From positions 62,406,093-62,470,092 of the forward strand of contig NC_081849.1 in assembly GCF_963259705.1 (NCBI RefSeq): DNA of 64,000 nt, read 5' to 3'. The translations under genes were made by a program, and so were the position numbers. The DNA is from Myotis daubentonii (Eukaryota > Chordata > Mammalia > Chiroptera > Vespertilionidae). The notes beneath the pieces were generated by a model. That model searched no databases and was not told the origin of the DNA. It was given only the letters and a program-made list of their open reading frames with translations. This document shows, one piece after another, positions 13,691-23,857 of the stretch (position 1 is the stretch's first letter; the number at the start of each line of letters is the position of its first letter).

Positions 13691-14589
13691 CAACAACAAG
13701 GCTTGCCTCTGCTGACCACCGACAATCCTCCGGCAGGCATTAGGTTGTACAGGGATGAAGAGCAAGTCTGTCATTTTTCTGTTAAGGAATTGGCTGTGGT
13801 AGTTGCCTAGCCTGTCGCTGGGAGGCCTCCTGATCTTCTTTCCTGCACAACCGTTTTTTAGAAAATGACGTTTGTTTACAATGCCGTGTCTGTGGTCCTG
13901 TTCTCCACAACACCCAGGCCAGGAGTTTCCTGAGTCAACGCAGAGCAGAATCCAGCTCACAGCTGAGGACCGAGGGTGTGGCCCAGCTTTGGGGGGTGTA
14001 GGGGGGCTACCTTGACCGAGACTTGCACTGGATGCTCTGATAGTTGAGAATCTTGTGAGATTCCGGAGAGGGGAGCAGGCACCATGTTAGTGACCGAGAC
14101 CAAATTCCTGCCTGTGCCTGGTGGCGGAGTGTTCCTCGCGGTTTATATCTGATCTGGAGAAAGGTGACACTTAAGAAAATCTATCCAAGCCGCTAGGACA
14201 GCATAGCTTGTCTGGGCAGAACTGCGTGGGGTTCTGTCTAAAATCTAGAGCTCAGCAGTCACCTGGGGGAGGGGGGGTGCGTGGATGGCTGTGGCTTGTT
14301 GGGTCCTGGGGCTCAGCACATGTCATGGGGCCAAAATGCTGCCAAGTCGCTCCTTTGTCTTGACTGTGATGAGGGGATTTGAGGGCTCTAGGCCTCTTAG
14401 CTTTTCTGAAAAATGCATGTAGCACCACCTTGTTCTGGGCTCTCATGCAGTCACGGGGAGGTGAACCCATCAGATGTGACAGGACGTAATCAGAACTTCT
14501 GTAAAAATAATGACTGGCATTTGCACGCCCTTTAGAGATTTCATACATAGTTTGGTGCTCAAACTATGGTGGGAAAGAGGGCAGGTTTA
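13691..14589. other. Unclassified intergenic sequence
   Basis: Roughly 100-codon minus-strand frames at 13649-13960 and 14252-14548 have no recognisable domain. A G-run lies at 13989-14006. No repeat family named. Confidence 0.45.
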
Positions 14590-14690
14590 TTGCTATAATC
14601 CCACTTTTATTGATGAGGAATCTGAAGCTCTGAGAGGCTAAGGAGTGTCCCAAGTGGCAGAACAAGGGCTGAGCCCTACTAAGCTCAATG
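14590..14690 (+). repeat. MIR SINE relic
   Basis: 'ttgatgaggaatctgaagctctgagaggctaagg' type order (core: CTGAAGCTCTGAGAGGCTAA). Confidence 0.75.
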
Positions 14691-14884
14691 TGAATCATAT
14701 CTGCCCCCTGGGTAGCTTTTCTTCTCCGCCCCACTTTACATTTTAGGACAATGAGGCACAGACATATTCATTTGTCCAAATTCACACCACTTGGATGCCA
14801 ACAAGATTTCTGACTCTGGAGTCAATGCTTGGGCTTTGGAATGGAGCAATCCCATTGAACAAGACATTTGCAATGTCCTGACTT

Positions 14885-14912
14885 TGTGTGTGTGTGTGTA
14901 GTGTGTGTGTGT
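14885..14912. repeat. (TG)n microsatellite
   Basis: TG dinucleotide run with one AG interruption. Confidence 0.95.
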
Positions 14913-15407
14913 ATCTGTAGGCAGAGAAATGGAGAATCCTGTGCTCCCCGTCTGTTAGTTTGAGAGAATCCTGCAGTACTTGAAAAACACAGCCTTGGGT
15001 TCGGTGCTCAGTTCTACAGGGATTAATACAGTTACGCCTGGCGGCATATGATTTATGAGTCCAAACAAGAAAAATTGGAGTGGTAGGGAAGGTATGGTGA
15101 GAAATACGTGAGTAAAAAAGTCTTGTTAAAGATGCAAAACTTTTTTTTTTTTGGTGTGGAAACCCAGGATTAAACCACAGAGATGCAAAACTTTTAATAA
15201 AACATTGTTTTTACATTTTGTTTACCCCTCCAAGGCCACTCATTGTATAAAAGACAGTAAACATAGGTATATGAAAACAGAAGGGAATAAAATTCACCTG
15301 AAGTCTCACAACCCAGAGAAAACTACCGTTAATTTGGTGCATATCCTCCCATCGCTCTCTGTTATATATAATGGCTGCAGGCATTGTTAATGCTCTTGGT
15401 AGATATT
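14913..15407. other. Unclassified sequence
   Basis: A T-run at about 15141-15152 and a repeated 'gatgcaaaac' on either side of it (15131 and 15182) are the only visible structures. Confidence 0.5.
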
Positions 15408-15415
15408 TTCTAGAC

Positions 15416-15802
15416 CAGTGGTCTGCAAACTCATTAGTCAACAGAGTCAAATATCAACAGAACAACGATTGAAATTTCTTTTGAGAGCCAAATTTTTTAA
15501 ACTTAAACTATATATGTAGGTACATTGTTATTAATTAGGGTACTCCTAAGCTGGCCTTTGCTAAAAACGTCCTCAATCTGATTGAGGTAGGTTCGCTGAG
15601 GTTGACCCCTTCCAACTCTCCCATCCACACTCGTCTTGTATGCTTGTCTCTATCTCCTTTCCGAAAACAGATTTCTGCTCACGGGCCACGAAGTTTCAAT
15701 CGTACTGTACGTGCGCGCCCGCACGTGATATTTTGTGGAAAAGCCACACTCAAGGGGCCAAAGAGCGCATGTGGTTCGTGAGCCGCGGTTTGCCGACCAC
15801 TG
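15416..15802. mobile_element. Non-autonomous hAT transposon (387 bp)
   Basis: Terminal inverted repeats CAGTGGTCTGCAAACT and GGTTTGCCGACCACTG. The flanking 8-mers TTCTAGAC (15408-15415) and GCCTAGAC (15803-15810) share six bases, as expected for an 8-bp hAT TSD with wear. The interior has no transposase frame. Confidence 0.9.
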
Positions 15803-15810
15803 GCCTAGAC

Positions 15811-16177
15811 TCCTTTCTTAAAGGCTGTAGAGTCTGACTTCAGTCTTCAGTCACTGAGAGAACCCTCTCCACTCCTTTCTCAGCAGTGCTAATGGGTGGT
15901 ATAATGACATTGTCAGTTTGGTAGGCAAACATGATATCTCCCTCCGTTTAATCAACAGTTCTTGCCACTCCTGTTAAGATTTTTGGAAGGAAGATAAGTA
16001 AGAGCTCTAGGCAATAAACCTTTTGTTTTTGACTAGTTTAATTCCTTGTCCCATCAACCATTCCCCTTCCAGCTGTTGGAGCCCCTGGACTGAGGACATC
16101 CTCTCTCAGCTCCTGGAGGCCAATCTTGACCTTGATGAAGGAATGGGAAGGACTCCTTGTGTTTCTCTCCCATGCTG
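15811..16177. other. Unclassified sequence
   Basis: No gene or named repeat visible. Confidence 0.5.
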
Positions 16178-16270
16178 TCCATTACAACCACTGGGAAGCT
16201 TTAAAACCTCCCCGTGCTCTGGCCACACTGCACCAATTCAATGAGAATCTCTGGGAGAGGAGATATTCTT
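16178..16270 (+). repeat. MER5A-like hAT-Charlie relic
   Basis: Order 'ccactgggaagctttaaaac' then CAATGAGAATCTCTGGGAG matches the MER5A middle region. Diverged. Confidence 0.65.
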
Positions 16271-16533
16271 AAAACTTCCCAAGTCATCTAGAGAAAGCTC
16301 TAGATCAGCACTGGGGCAACTCAAGTCAATTTGGCCTTTCTCTTAAGTCTCTTATTTGTGGACTGTGAACTTTTCTGGCTTTTTCTGGACACGAAGTCAC
16401 ACGTTGATCCCTGTAGAACCAAGCTCAGAATCCTGGGCTGTGTTTCTTAAATACTGCAGGATTCTTTTGAGCAAACAGATTTGGGCACACAGGATTCACC
16501 ATTTTTCTGCCTACACACACATGCACAAATTCA

Positions 16534-16539
<6 letters not shown>

Positions 16540-16578
<39 letters not shown>

Positions 16579-16591
16579 TCTCCCTCTCTCC

Positions 16592-16627
<36 letters not shown>
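16540..16627. repeat. Compound (CT)n-(CCCT)n-(AC)n microsatellite
   Basis: A CT run, then TCCC-interrupted CT units, then CT, then AC. It produces artificial Ser/Leu-rich open frames, which are not genes. Confidence 0.97.
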
Positions 16628-17079
16628 GTCAGTACATATATCTCAAGTGTAGAGTTACTGCTGTTTTTTAACTGTGTGTACTTACCTTAAAGTTCTTAAG
16701 TACTTTTAACCACTGATGAGGTGAGGATTATGGACACCTCCCTATCTCCCCACTAGTCCAAAAGGAGCATAGCTGTCACTTTTGTGATTAAGTTCAGGTC
16801 CTTCGAGGTCTAACAACCCCCAAGAACACTTTCCAAGGCTGGCTGGGCTCCTCGCTGTGTGCATGAGCAGGTGTGGAAGAGGTCACTGTAGACGCACCAG
16901 CTCTCCTCACAGGGAGCACTCTTGAAGTTTTTCCTTGACTTAGATGCCAAAGCTCAGCGCTGTTTGCATAGTACAGATGGCCAAGTGGAGAGGACTCAGT
17001 CTTCCTCACAAACAAAAAGATCAGTATGCTTTGATTTGTATGTCAAAACAATGCTCAATTATATCAAAATAGGGGCCAC
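16628..17079. other. Unclassified sequence
   Basis: No gene or named repeat visible. Confidence 0.5.
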
Positions 17080-17490
17080 TGTATTAGTCTGCTAAGGCTG
17101 TCATAACAAAATACCGAAGGAGATGGCAGAAACAACAGAAATGTATTTCCTCCAAGTTCTGGAGGCTGGAAGACCAAGATCAAGGTGTCCACAGGTTTGG
17201 CTTCTCCTGACACCTTTCTCCTTGGCTTACAGATGGCCACCATTTCAATATATCCTCATATGCACATTCCTCTCTCTCTCTGTGTGTGTGTGTGTGAGTC
17301 TGTCCCTGGTATCTCTTTTGTGTCCAATTCTCTTCCTATAAGAACACCATTCAGTTGGATTAGGGCCCACCCATATGACCTCATTTTAATGTGATCACTT
17401 CTTTAAAGGCCCCATCTCTAAATACAATCACATTTCGATGCATTGGGCTTCAACATATGAATTTTGGGGAAACATAATTTAGCACATTAC
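17080..17490 (-). repeat. MLT1-type (MaLR) LTR relic
   Basis: Antisense order typical of MLT1: TATTAGTCTGCTAAGGCTGT, GTTCTGGAGGCTGGAAGACC, CCTATAAGAACACCATTCAG, GGATTAGGGCCCACCCATAT, TTCAACATATGAATTTTGGG. A CT/TG microsatellite sits inside (17270-17297). Ancient non-coding relic of an endogenous retrovirus-like family. Confidence 0.85.
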
Positions 17491-18724
17491 AGCCACTGTC
17501 TTCTTTTATCCACAGTGTGAGGGGGAAGTCAGGCTCATGTGTTGAAGCAGAAACGGAACCAGGCCCATGTGAAGTCAGAGGAGGAAAGAGCTCCTGGGGG
17601 AAGTTGGGGGTTGACTTTAGGGCTTGGTGGGACAAGTGGCAAGAACCAGCTGAAGTTGCTCAGCCTTGGGAATGCCCTCTCATCCCCATCTTATAAAGGA
17701 AAGGCTGCAATCTAAACCCAATACCAGTTCTTCTGTGTCTTCAAACTGTTGAACACCCTGCTTTGCAGTCTGCTTAGGTAGCCACACAGCCTTGCATTGC
17801 CCCGGGCACCATCTAACATTGAGAATCTGCATTAGGCAATCTACACTTTGTTGGCTGCTGAGCTGTCTGTCTGTCAGCAACTCCCAAAGGCCAGAAAAGC
17901 ACATATATCTTAATTACAGTGAAGAACAGTGAAGAACGCGTGGATGGGCACAGAGGCTGGGGCACTGGGCCCCCAGACACATCTTTTGGGAAAATATCTG
18001 TGTAATCTGTTTTGCTGGCCTTGAATACTTCTTCTTTGAAAAAGAAAAAGAATAATGGTACATATTTCTTTTTGAATTCATTGTCTGGCCCTAATCACCC
18101 TCTGCCTCTCATAATATTTTGTTTGACAACTAACAGCTAGGGGGTTGCATTAAAATGCTTGCACTTGCTAATTGCTAGCTGGGGTGTGATTTAGTGAAAG
18201 GGGCACGGTGATTGTCCTGGATGCTCTGTGGTGTCCTTAACATTACTTCCAGGGTCTACGTCTATCTAGCAGCAGGGGAAAGTGGCACTTAATTGGATTT
18301 TTGAGGCGACAATTGCTCTTTTCTTTAGAAGCTGCATATTGAGTTCAGAGTTGAACCAGCTCAACTCCAGCATTGCATCTACCTATTAACTTCACAGGCA
18401 GTTAAATAGAGAAGTATAAACAACCGCATAGCAGCTGAACACCAGATAAGGCAATCTCAAAGTCCTTTATTTCAGCACATCCTGGCTGCTAAATAAATCT
18501 TCAGTAATAAATAATAATGCAAACTTCCCTTTGTCACAACCCCTCTCTGCTCCTCACTCCCTGTGAAAAAACTCATATTTATTAATTAGAAAGAATCTTG
18601 AGCAGGCTGTTTTGGAAGGCCTTCACAGGAGGAATTGTCGGGGGGAACTTGAGAGAATGAGGCCCCAGGAGAGGCAGGGAAGAAAGGGAACAGCACTCCT
18701 GACCACTAATGGTGGCTGTGGGCC
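17491..18724. other. Unique sequence, candidate conserved noncoding DNA at 18130-18600
   Basis: No repeat seen. 18130-18600 is rich in homeodomain-like words (TGCTAATTGCTAGCTG, TTATTAATTAGAAAG), with runs of AAATAA. Function unproven. Confidence 0.35.
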
Positions 18725-18898
18725 AGTCGTTCTCAGCTCTGGCTGACCAGGAGGGTCACCTGAGGGGCTTTTTAACTAACACGGATGCCAGGGCCCTATG
18801 CCAGTCTAACTAAGTCGGAGTCTCTTGGGAACTAGACATTTGTATTTGTTCAAATGGATCCCAGGCGATCCTCATGTGCAGTCTGAGTTTTTGCTGTA
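18725..18898 (+). repeat. MER5A-like hAT-Charlie relic, near full length
   Basis: Starts AGTCGTTCTCAGCTCTGGCT and runs through GGGTCACCTGAGGGGCTTTT to 'ggcgatcctcatgtgcagtc', following MER5A order. Non-coding. Confidence 0.8.
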
Positions 18899-19594
18899 GA
18901 GAGATGATAATGGCTGTGTCACAGGTTTGGGGATCTACCAGGAGTTCAGGTTTTTGAAACCTTGAGTGTTGGGGATCTTGCCAAGGTGAGCACCTGAGAA
19001 CCCTTGGGCCCCATTGAATGGGTTCCCAGAGCATTGTCATCCGTTTGGAGCTCTGCCCACTGTGTGCAATTCATGCCTCGCCCCCTTACCTTCCTGATTC
19101 CTCAAGTTGCACATTTCATTTTTTAAAATGAAAATCAGTATTGACAAAAAAGAGAAGTATAAATTTGGTGATCAGTAAGCATCTGTGTCATTGACGGGTT
19201 GCCTGAAGGTAGTAGATACGTACTTTCCCCTTGCCCCCAATTTTCTCATTTGTATTATTAAAATGTAAATAATAATACATCTAAGTAAAACTCTGGAAGT
19301 CAGTGGTAAATGACCTCTCCACTGACACTTTCCTTGCTGGGACTGTAGGTTTCCACTGAGACATGAGCTCTATTCATTTGGAGGCTGTCATTAGTGTAGG
19401 AGGTCCTGACAGGCTGTAGCTATGTCTTTACATTGAAGAGCCACCCACTGCTTCTGCAGAAGCGGGGTCACACTGGGGTTGGTCAGGAGGATGTGTAAGG
19501 AAATGTAGAGAAGCTAAAAGTCCAACCCAGTCAGCACACCTGAGAAAGTCAGAGTTGGGAGGGGAATAGAGTGATGAATTTGTAGAAAAAATAA
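18899..19594. other. Unclassified sequence
   Basis: No gene or named repeat visible up to the Helitron start. Confidence 0.5.
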
Positions 19595-19781
19595 TCCACT
19601 TATATAAAAACCCTGGGTGTTGTTCATTATGACCACCAGAACCGCAACCAAGTGGAAGGACGTCAATCCTGCAGGGGTTGTCTTGGCAACGCTTCGCCCG
19701 CTTCGCCCTCCCCCGAGCTGTTTCCCGGAGCTATTTCCTGTAAGGGCGGGGTTTGACGCAGGAACCCGCCCTGGGAGCGTG

Positions 19782-20097
19782 GAGGCAGATCTTTTTTTTT
19801 TTTTTTTTTAAATGAGAATCCTTTTTATTTTTAATTTTTTTAAAATTTATTTTTATTTTTATTTTTATTTTTTTTATATTTTATTGATTTTTTACAGAGA
19901 GGAAGGGAGAGAGATAGAGAGTTAGAAACATCGATGAGAGAGAAACATCGATCAGCTGCCTCCTGCACATCTCCTACTGGGGATATGCCCGCAACCCAGG
20001 TACATGCCCTTGACCGGAATCGAACCTGGGACCTTTCAGTCCACAGGCCGACGCTCTATCCACTGAGCCAAACCGGTTTCGGCAGAGGCAGATCTTT
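19782..20097 (-). mobile_element. VES-type SINE inside the Helitron, with TSDs
   Basis: TSD GAGGCAGATCTTT at 19782-19794 and 20085-20097 (perfect). The SINE body is reverse-oriented with an unusually long AT-rich tail (TTTTTATTTTTATTT units, 19795-19870) and ends GAGCCAAACCGGTTTCGGC. It therefore post-dates the Helitron. Confidence 0.93.
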
Positions 20098-20439
20098 ATA
20101 AAGTGTGCGGTGCCAGCACAGCCAAGGGTGAACCTGAGTGGGGGCGGCTGAAAGGCTTAGAAAAGACAGACAAGAGAATGAAAGCTGGGTCTCGATGGGA
20201 CGCTGCTTCTCTGAGAGACAGCAGCCACACCCACAGCCATGCCTTTATGTTATAGCAGAAGCTATGAGGCAAAGTAAGGGCATGGCCAAGATGTTTACAA
20301 TATTCTCCTGGGTTTCAGTCCTACTCAACTACATGCACCTGAACTCTATCAAGCCTACATCACTCAGGCATGTGGGGCCACGTGTTCGGACCATAGGTTC
20401 AAGCTTACAACTATAGTTGTTGGCTATAGTTGTGCTGGT

Positions 20440-20697
20440 AGGGCCCTGCCCTCCAAGCTAGGACTTGCACATGGCAATGAAAGGACTGTGCCCTCTCATC
20501 AGTCCAAGGCTTGAACCTGTCCAAAACACTGTAGCGGCTCCCCACAATAAAGTTTTAATTCTGTTTCTTTGTTACTGATGTGGTGGCCCCACCCCATAAC
20601 AAAGAAACAATTTCTGGAGGATGGGGCCCAGGAATCAGGATTTAAAAAATATTCCCAGGTGATTCTAATGTGCAGCCAAGGTTGAGAACCACTGCTG
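20440..20697. other. Foreign block within Helitron, ending in MER5A-like sequence
   Basis: About 20585-20697 follows MER5A order (GGTGATTCTAATGTGCAGCC, TTGAGAACCACTG). About 20500-20580 has an LTR-like look with CCCCACAATAAAGTTTT. Helicase-coding sequence resumes directly at about 20699. The block may be host DNA captured by the Helitron or a later insertion; no TSD is evident. Confidence 0.6.
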
Positions 20698-20698
20698 T

Positions 20699-21376
20699 AG
20701 ATAATATTAAACATATATCTAAACATGCAATTCTTTGTCTAAAAAATGAGCATGTTCAAGAATTAAATGAAGAAAATTTGGATATACTCGATGGAAATTT
20801 TCACACATATTTGAGTGATGATTCCATTGATTCCACAGATGATGCTGAAAAGAAAAATTTTCCCATTGAATTTCTTAATAGTATTACTCCTTCAGGAATG
20901 TTGTGTCATAAATTAAAATTGAAAGTGGGTGCAATCATCATGCTATTGAGAAATCTCAATAGTAAATGGGGTCTTTGTAATGGTACCAGATTTATTATCA
21001 AAAGATTACGACCTAACATTATCGAAGCTGAAGTATTAACAGGATCTGCAGAGGGAGAGGCTGTTCTGATTCCAAGAATTAATTTGTCCCCATCTGACAC
21101 TGGCTCCCATTTAAATTGATTTAATGACGGTTTCCCATGATGCCAGCATTTGTGATGACTATTAATAAATCACAAGGACAAACTCTAGACAAAGTAGGCA
21201 TATTCCTACCTGAACCCATTTTTGCGCATGGTCAGTTATATGTTGCTTTCTCTCGAATTTGAAGAGCATGTGATGTTACAGTTAAAGTTCTAAGTTCTTC
21301 ATCACAAGAGAAATTAGTCAAGCACTCTGAAAGTGTTTTCACTCTTAATGTGGTGTACAGGGAGATATTAGAATAA
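20699..21376 (+). pseudogene. Helitron RepHel helicase, C-terminal fragment (broken)
   Basis: The frame up to 21119 encodes 'FLNSITPSGMLCHKLKLK' then 'GAIIMLLRNLNSKWGLCNGT' (Pif1-like, where Helitron helicases bind DNA near the C-terminus). It stops after 21116. Past a frameshift, 21143-21376 encodes [18 protein letters not shown] and GQLYVAFSR, the conserved Pif1/Helitron motifs V-VI. A TGA follows at the place where CGA (Arg) is expected, consistent with CpG decay. About 220 residues of a protein of roughly 1,500 remain. DNA unwinding activity cannot survive. Confidence 0.9.
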
Positions 21377-21433
21377 GTTTAATGACTTTATCAGTCATTG
21401 TTTGCATCACTGTTGTTTTTATATCATGTTTTT

Positions 21434-21664
21434 TTTTTTTTTTAGCTTTGGATCTTCACTTTTTAAAAAAAATATATTTTATTGGTTTTCTACAGAGAGG
21501 AAGGGGAAGGGACAGAGAGCAAGAAACCGATCAGCTGCCTCCTGCACACCCCCCCACTGGGGATGTGCCCGCAACCAAGGTACATGCCCTTGACTGGAAT
21601 CAAACCTAGGACCCTTAAGTCCGCAGGCCGATGCTCTATCCACTGAGCAAAACCGGCCAGGGCT
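21434..21664 (-). mobile_element. VES-type SINE with two-part tail
   Basis: TSD about ATATCATGTTTTT at 21421-21433 and 21666-21678. Reverse-oriented SINE body from 21470 to 21664. Between two homopolymer tracts lies an unrelated segment 'AGCTTTGGATCTTCAC' (about 21444-21460), so the tail is bipartite. Confidence 0.88.
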
Positions 21665-21855
21665 CATATCATGTTTTTGTCGTTTTTATATCATGCCTCT
21701 GTTGTTGTTATATCCTTTTGTTACTGTTTATTTATTAATAAATTTATATATTATTTTCATATACATTTTACTAATTTCCTTTCATCTCTCACACTTCTAT
21801 TATAGAGAAAGGGCAAATAGCAATATTAAAATACCTCTGCTAATTAGCTCCCTTT

Positions 21856-22076
21856 TTAAAAAAAATATATTTTATTGATTTTTTACAGAGAGGAAGGGAG
21901 AGGGATAGAGAGTTAGAAACATCGATGAGAGAGAAACATTGATCAGCTGCCTCCTGCATACTCCCCACTGGGGATGTGCCCACAACCAAGGTACATACCC
22001 TTGACCAGAATTGAACCCGGGACCCTTGAGTCTGCAGGCCAATGCTCTATCCACTGAGCCAAACCGGTTAGGGCAG
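21856..22076 (-). mobile_element. VES-type SINE (young type)
   Basis: Reverse-oriented: tail, GAGGAAGGGAGAGGGATAGA, GATCAGCTGCCTCCTGCATA, head GAGCCAAACCGGTTAGGGC. Lies just inside the Helitron's right end. Flanks TAATTAGCTCCCTTT and TTAATTCCCTTCT suggest a worn TSD. Confidence 0.9.
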
Positions 22077-22281
22077 TTAATTCCCTTCTAATCTGCACGA
22101 ATTTTGTGCACCGGGCTACTAGTAGGGTAATAGTAGAGGATTTATTGGAGGTGTGGTTATCACAGTTTTCGAAGTATGGATTCAGTTGTCTGAGAGAATG
22201 AGGCACACGGAACAATTTTATTATAATAGAGAAACAGAGTAAATAAGGAAAATGAGGGCGTGCCAGGTATCTAGCATTGCT

Positions 22282-22296
22282 TAAAAAAATGGTGTT
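22282..22296. repeat. Left target-site duplication of L1 copy 2
   Basis: TAAAAAAATGGTGTT, repeated identically at 25296-25310. Confidence 0.92.
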
Positions 22297-23857
22297 GGGC
22301 ATTTCCCCTAAGAACAGGAACAAGACAGGGATGCCCACTCTCACCACTCCTGTTCAACATAGTACTAGAAGTATTAGCCATTGCAATTAGACAAGAAGAA
22401 GAAATAAAAGGCATCAAAATTGGAAAAAAGGAAGTAAAACTGTCCTTATTTGCAGACGACATGATATTATACATACAAAACCCTAAAGACTCCATCAAAA
22501 AGCTACTAGACTTAATACATGAATTTGGCAATGTAGCAGGATACAAAATTAATGCCAAGAAATCTAAGGCATTTCTATACACCAATAGTGAACTTTCAGA
22601 AAGAGAGACTAAAAAAACAATCCCATTTACCATCGCACCAAAAAAATTAAGCTACCTAGAAATAAACTTAATTAAAGAGGTAAAAGACCTCTACTCAGAA
22701 AACTACAGGATGTTGAAAAAAGAGATAGAGGAAGACATAAACAGATGGAAGAACATACCGTGTTCATGGATTGGTAGAATCAACATCATTAAAATGTCCA
22801 TACTACCCAAAGCAATCTATAAATTCAACGCACTTCCCATTAAAGTACCAACGGCATATTTCACAGATCTAGAATGAACTCTCCAAAAATTCATCTGGAA
22901 TAAAAAAAGGCCCCGAATAGCTGCAGCAATCCTGAAAAAGAACAAAGTAGGTGGGATCTCAATACCAGATATCAAGCTGTATTACAAAGCCACTGTTCTC
23001 AAAACTGCCTGGTACTGGCACAAGAACAGACATATAGATCAATGGAATAGAATAGAGAGCCCAGAAAATGACCTGAACCAATATGCTCAATTAATATTTG
23101 ACAAAGGAGGCAAGAACATACAATGGAGTCAAGACAGTCTCTTCAATAAATGGTGTTGAGAATTGGACAGATACATGCAAGAAAATGAAACTAGACCACC
23201 AACTTACGCCATACACAAAAATAAACTCAAAATGGATAAAGGACTTAAATGTAAGATGGGAAACCATAAAAATTCTAGAAGAATCCAAAGGCAACAAAAT
23301 CTCAGACATATGCCAAGCAATTTCTTCACTGATATAGCTCCTAGGGCACTTGAAACTAAAGAGAAAATGAACAAATGGGACTACATCAAAATAAAAAGCT
23401 TCTACACAGCAAAAGAAACCATCAACAAAACAATAAGAAAGCCCACTGTGTGGGAAAACATTTGCCAATGTCATATCTGATAAGGGCCTAATCTCCAACA
23501 TTTATAGGGAACTCATTACAACTTAACAAAAGGAAGATAAACAATCCAATCAAAAAATGGGCAAAGGACCTAAATAGACACCTTTCAAAAGAGGACATTC
23601 AGAAAGCCAAGAGACATATGAAAACATGCTCAAAGTCACTAATCATCCGAGAGATGCAAATCAAAACAACAATGAGGTACCATCTCACACCTGTCAGACT
23701 GGCTACCATCAACAATTCAACAAACGACAAATGCTGGAGAGGATGTGGAGGAAAAGGAACACTCGTGCACTGCTGGTGGGAATGCAGACTGGTGCAGCCA
23801 CTATGGAAGATAGTATGGAGTTTCCTCAAAAAACTAAAAATGGAACTCCCATTTGAC

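Larger units (their letters stand above)
19595..22122 (+). mobile_element. Helitron remnant carrying helicase sequence (Helibat-like)
   Basis: The left end TCCACTTATATAAAAACCC begins with TC after an A (19594). The right end has the palindrome TGCACGAATTTTGTGCA then CCGGGCTACTAG, followed by T (22123). Inside lie three SINEs, an unrelated block at about 20440-20697 and the C-terminal part of a Helitron helicase. No Rep (HUH) domain is visible, so most of the RepHel gene is lost. Helitrons move by a rolling-circle route and are a hallmark of vesper bats. Confidence 0.85.

Noticed and set aside
16356..16690. Ser/Leu repeat proteins
   Set aside because: Translation of the CT microsatellite.
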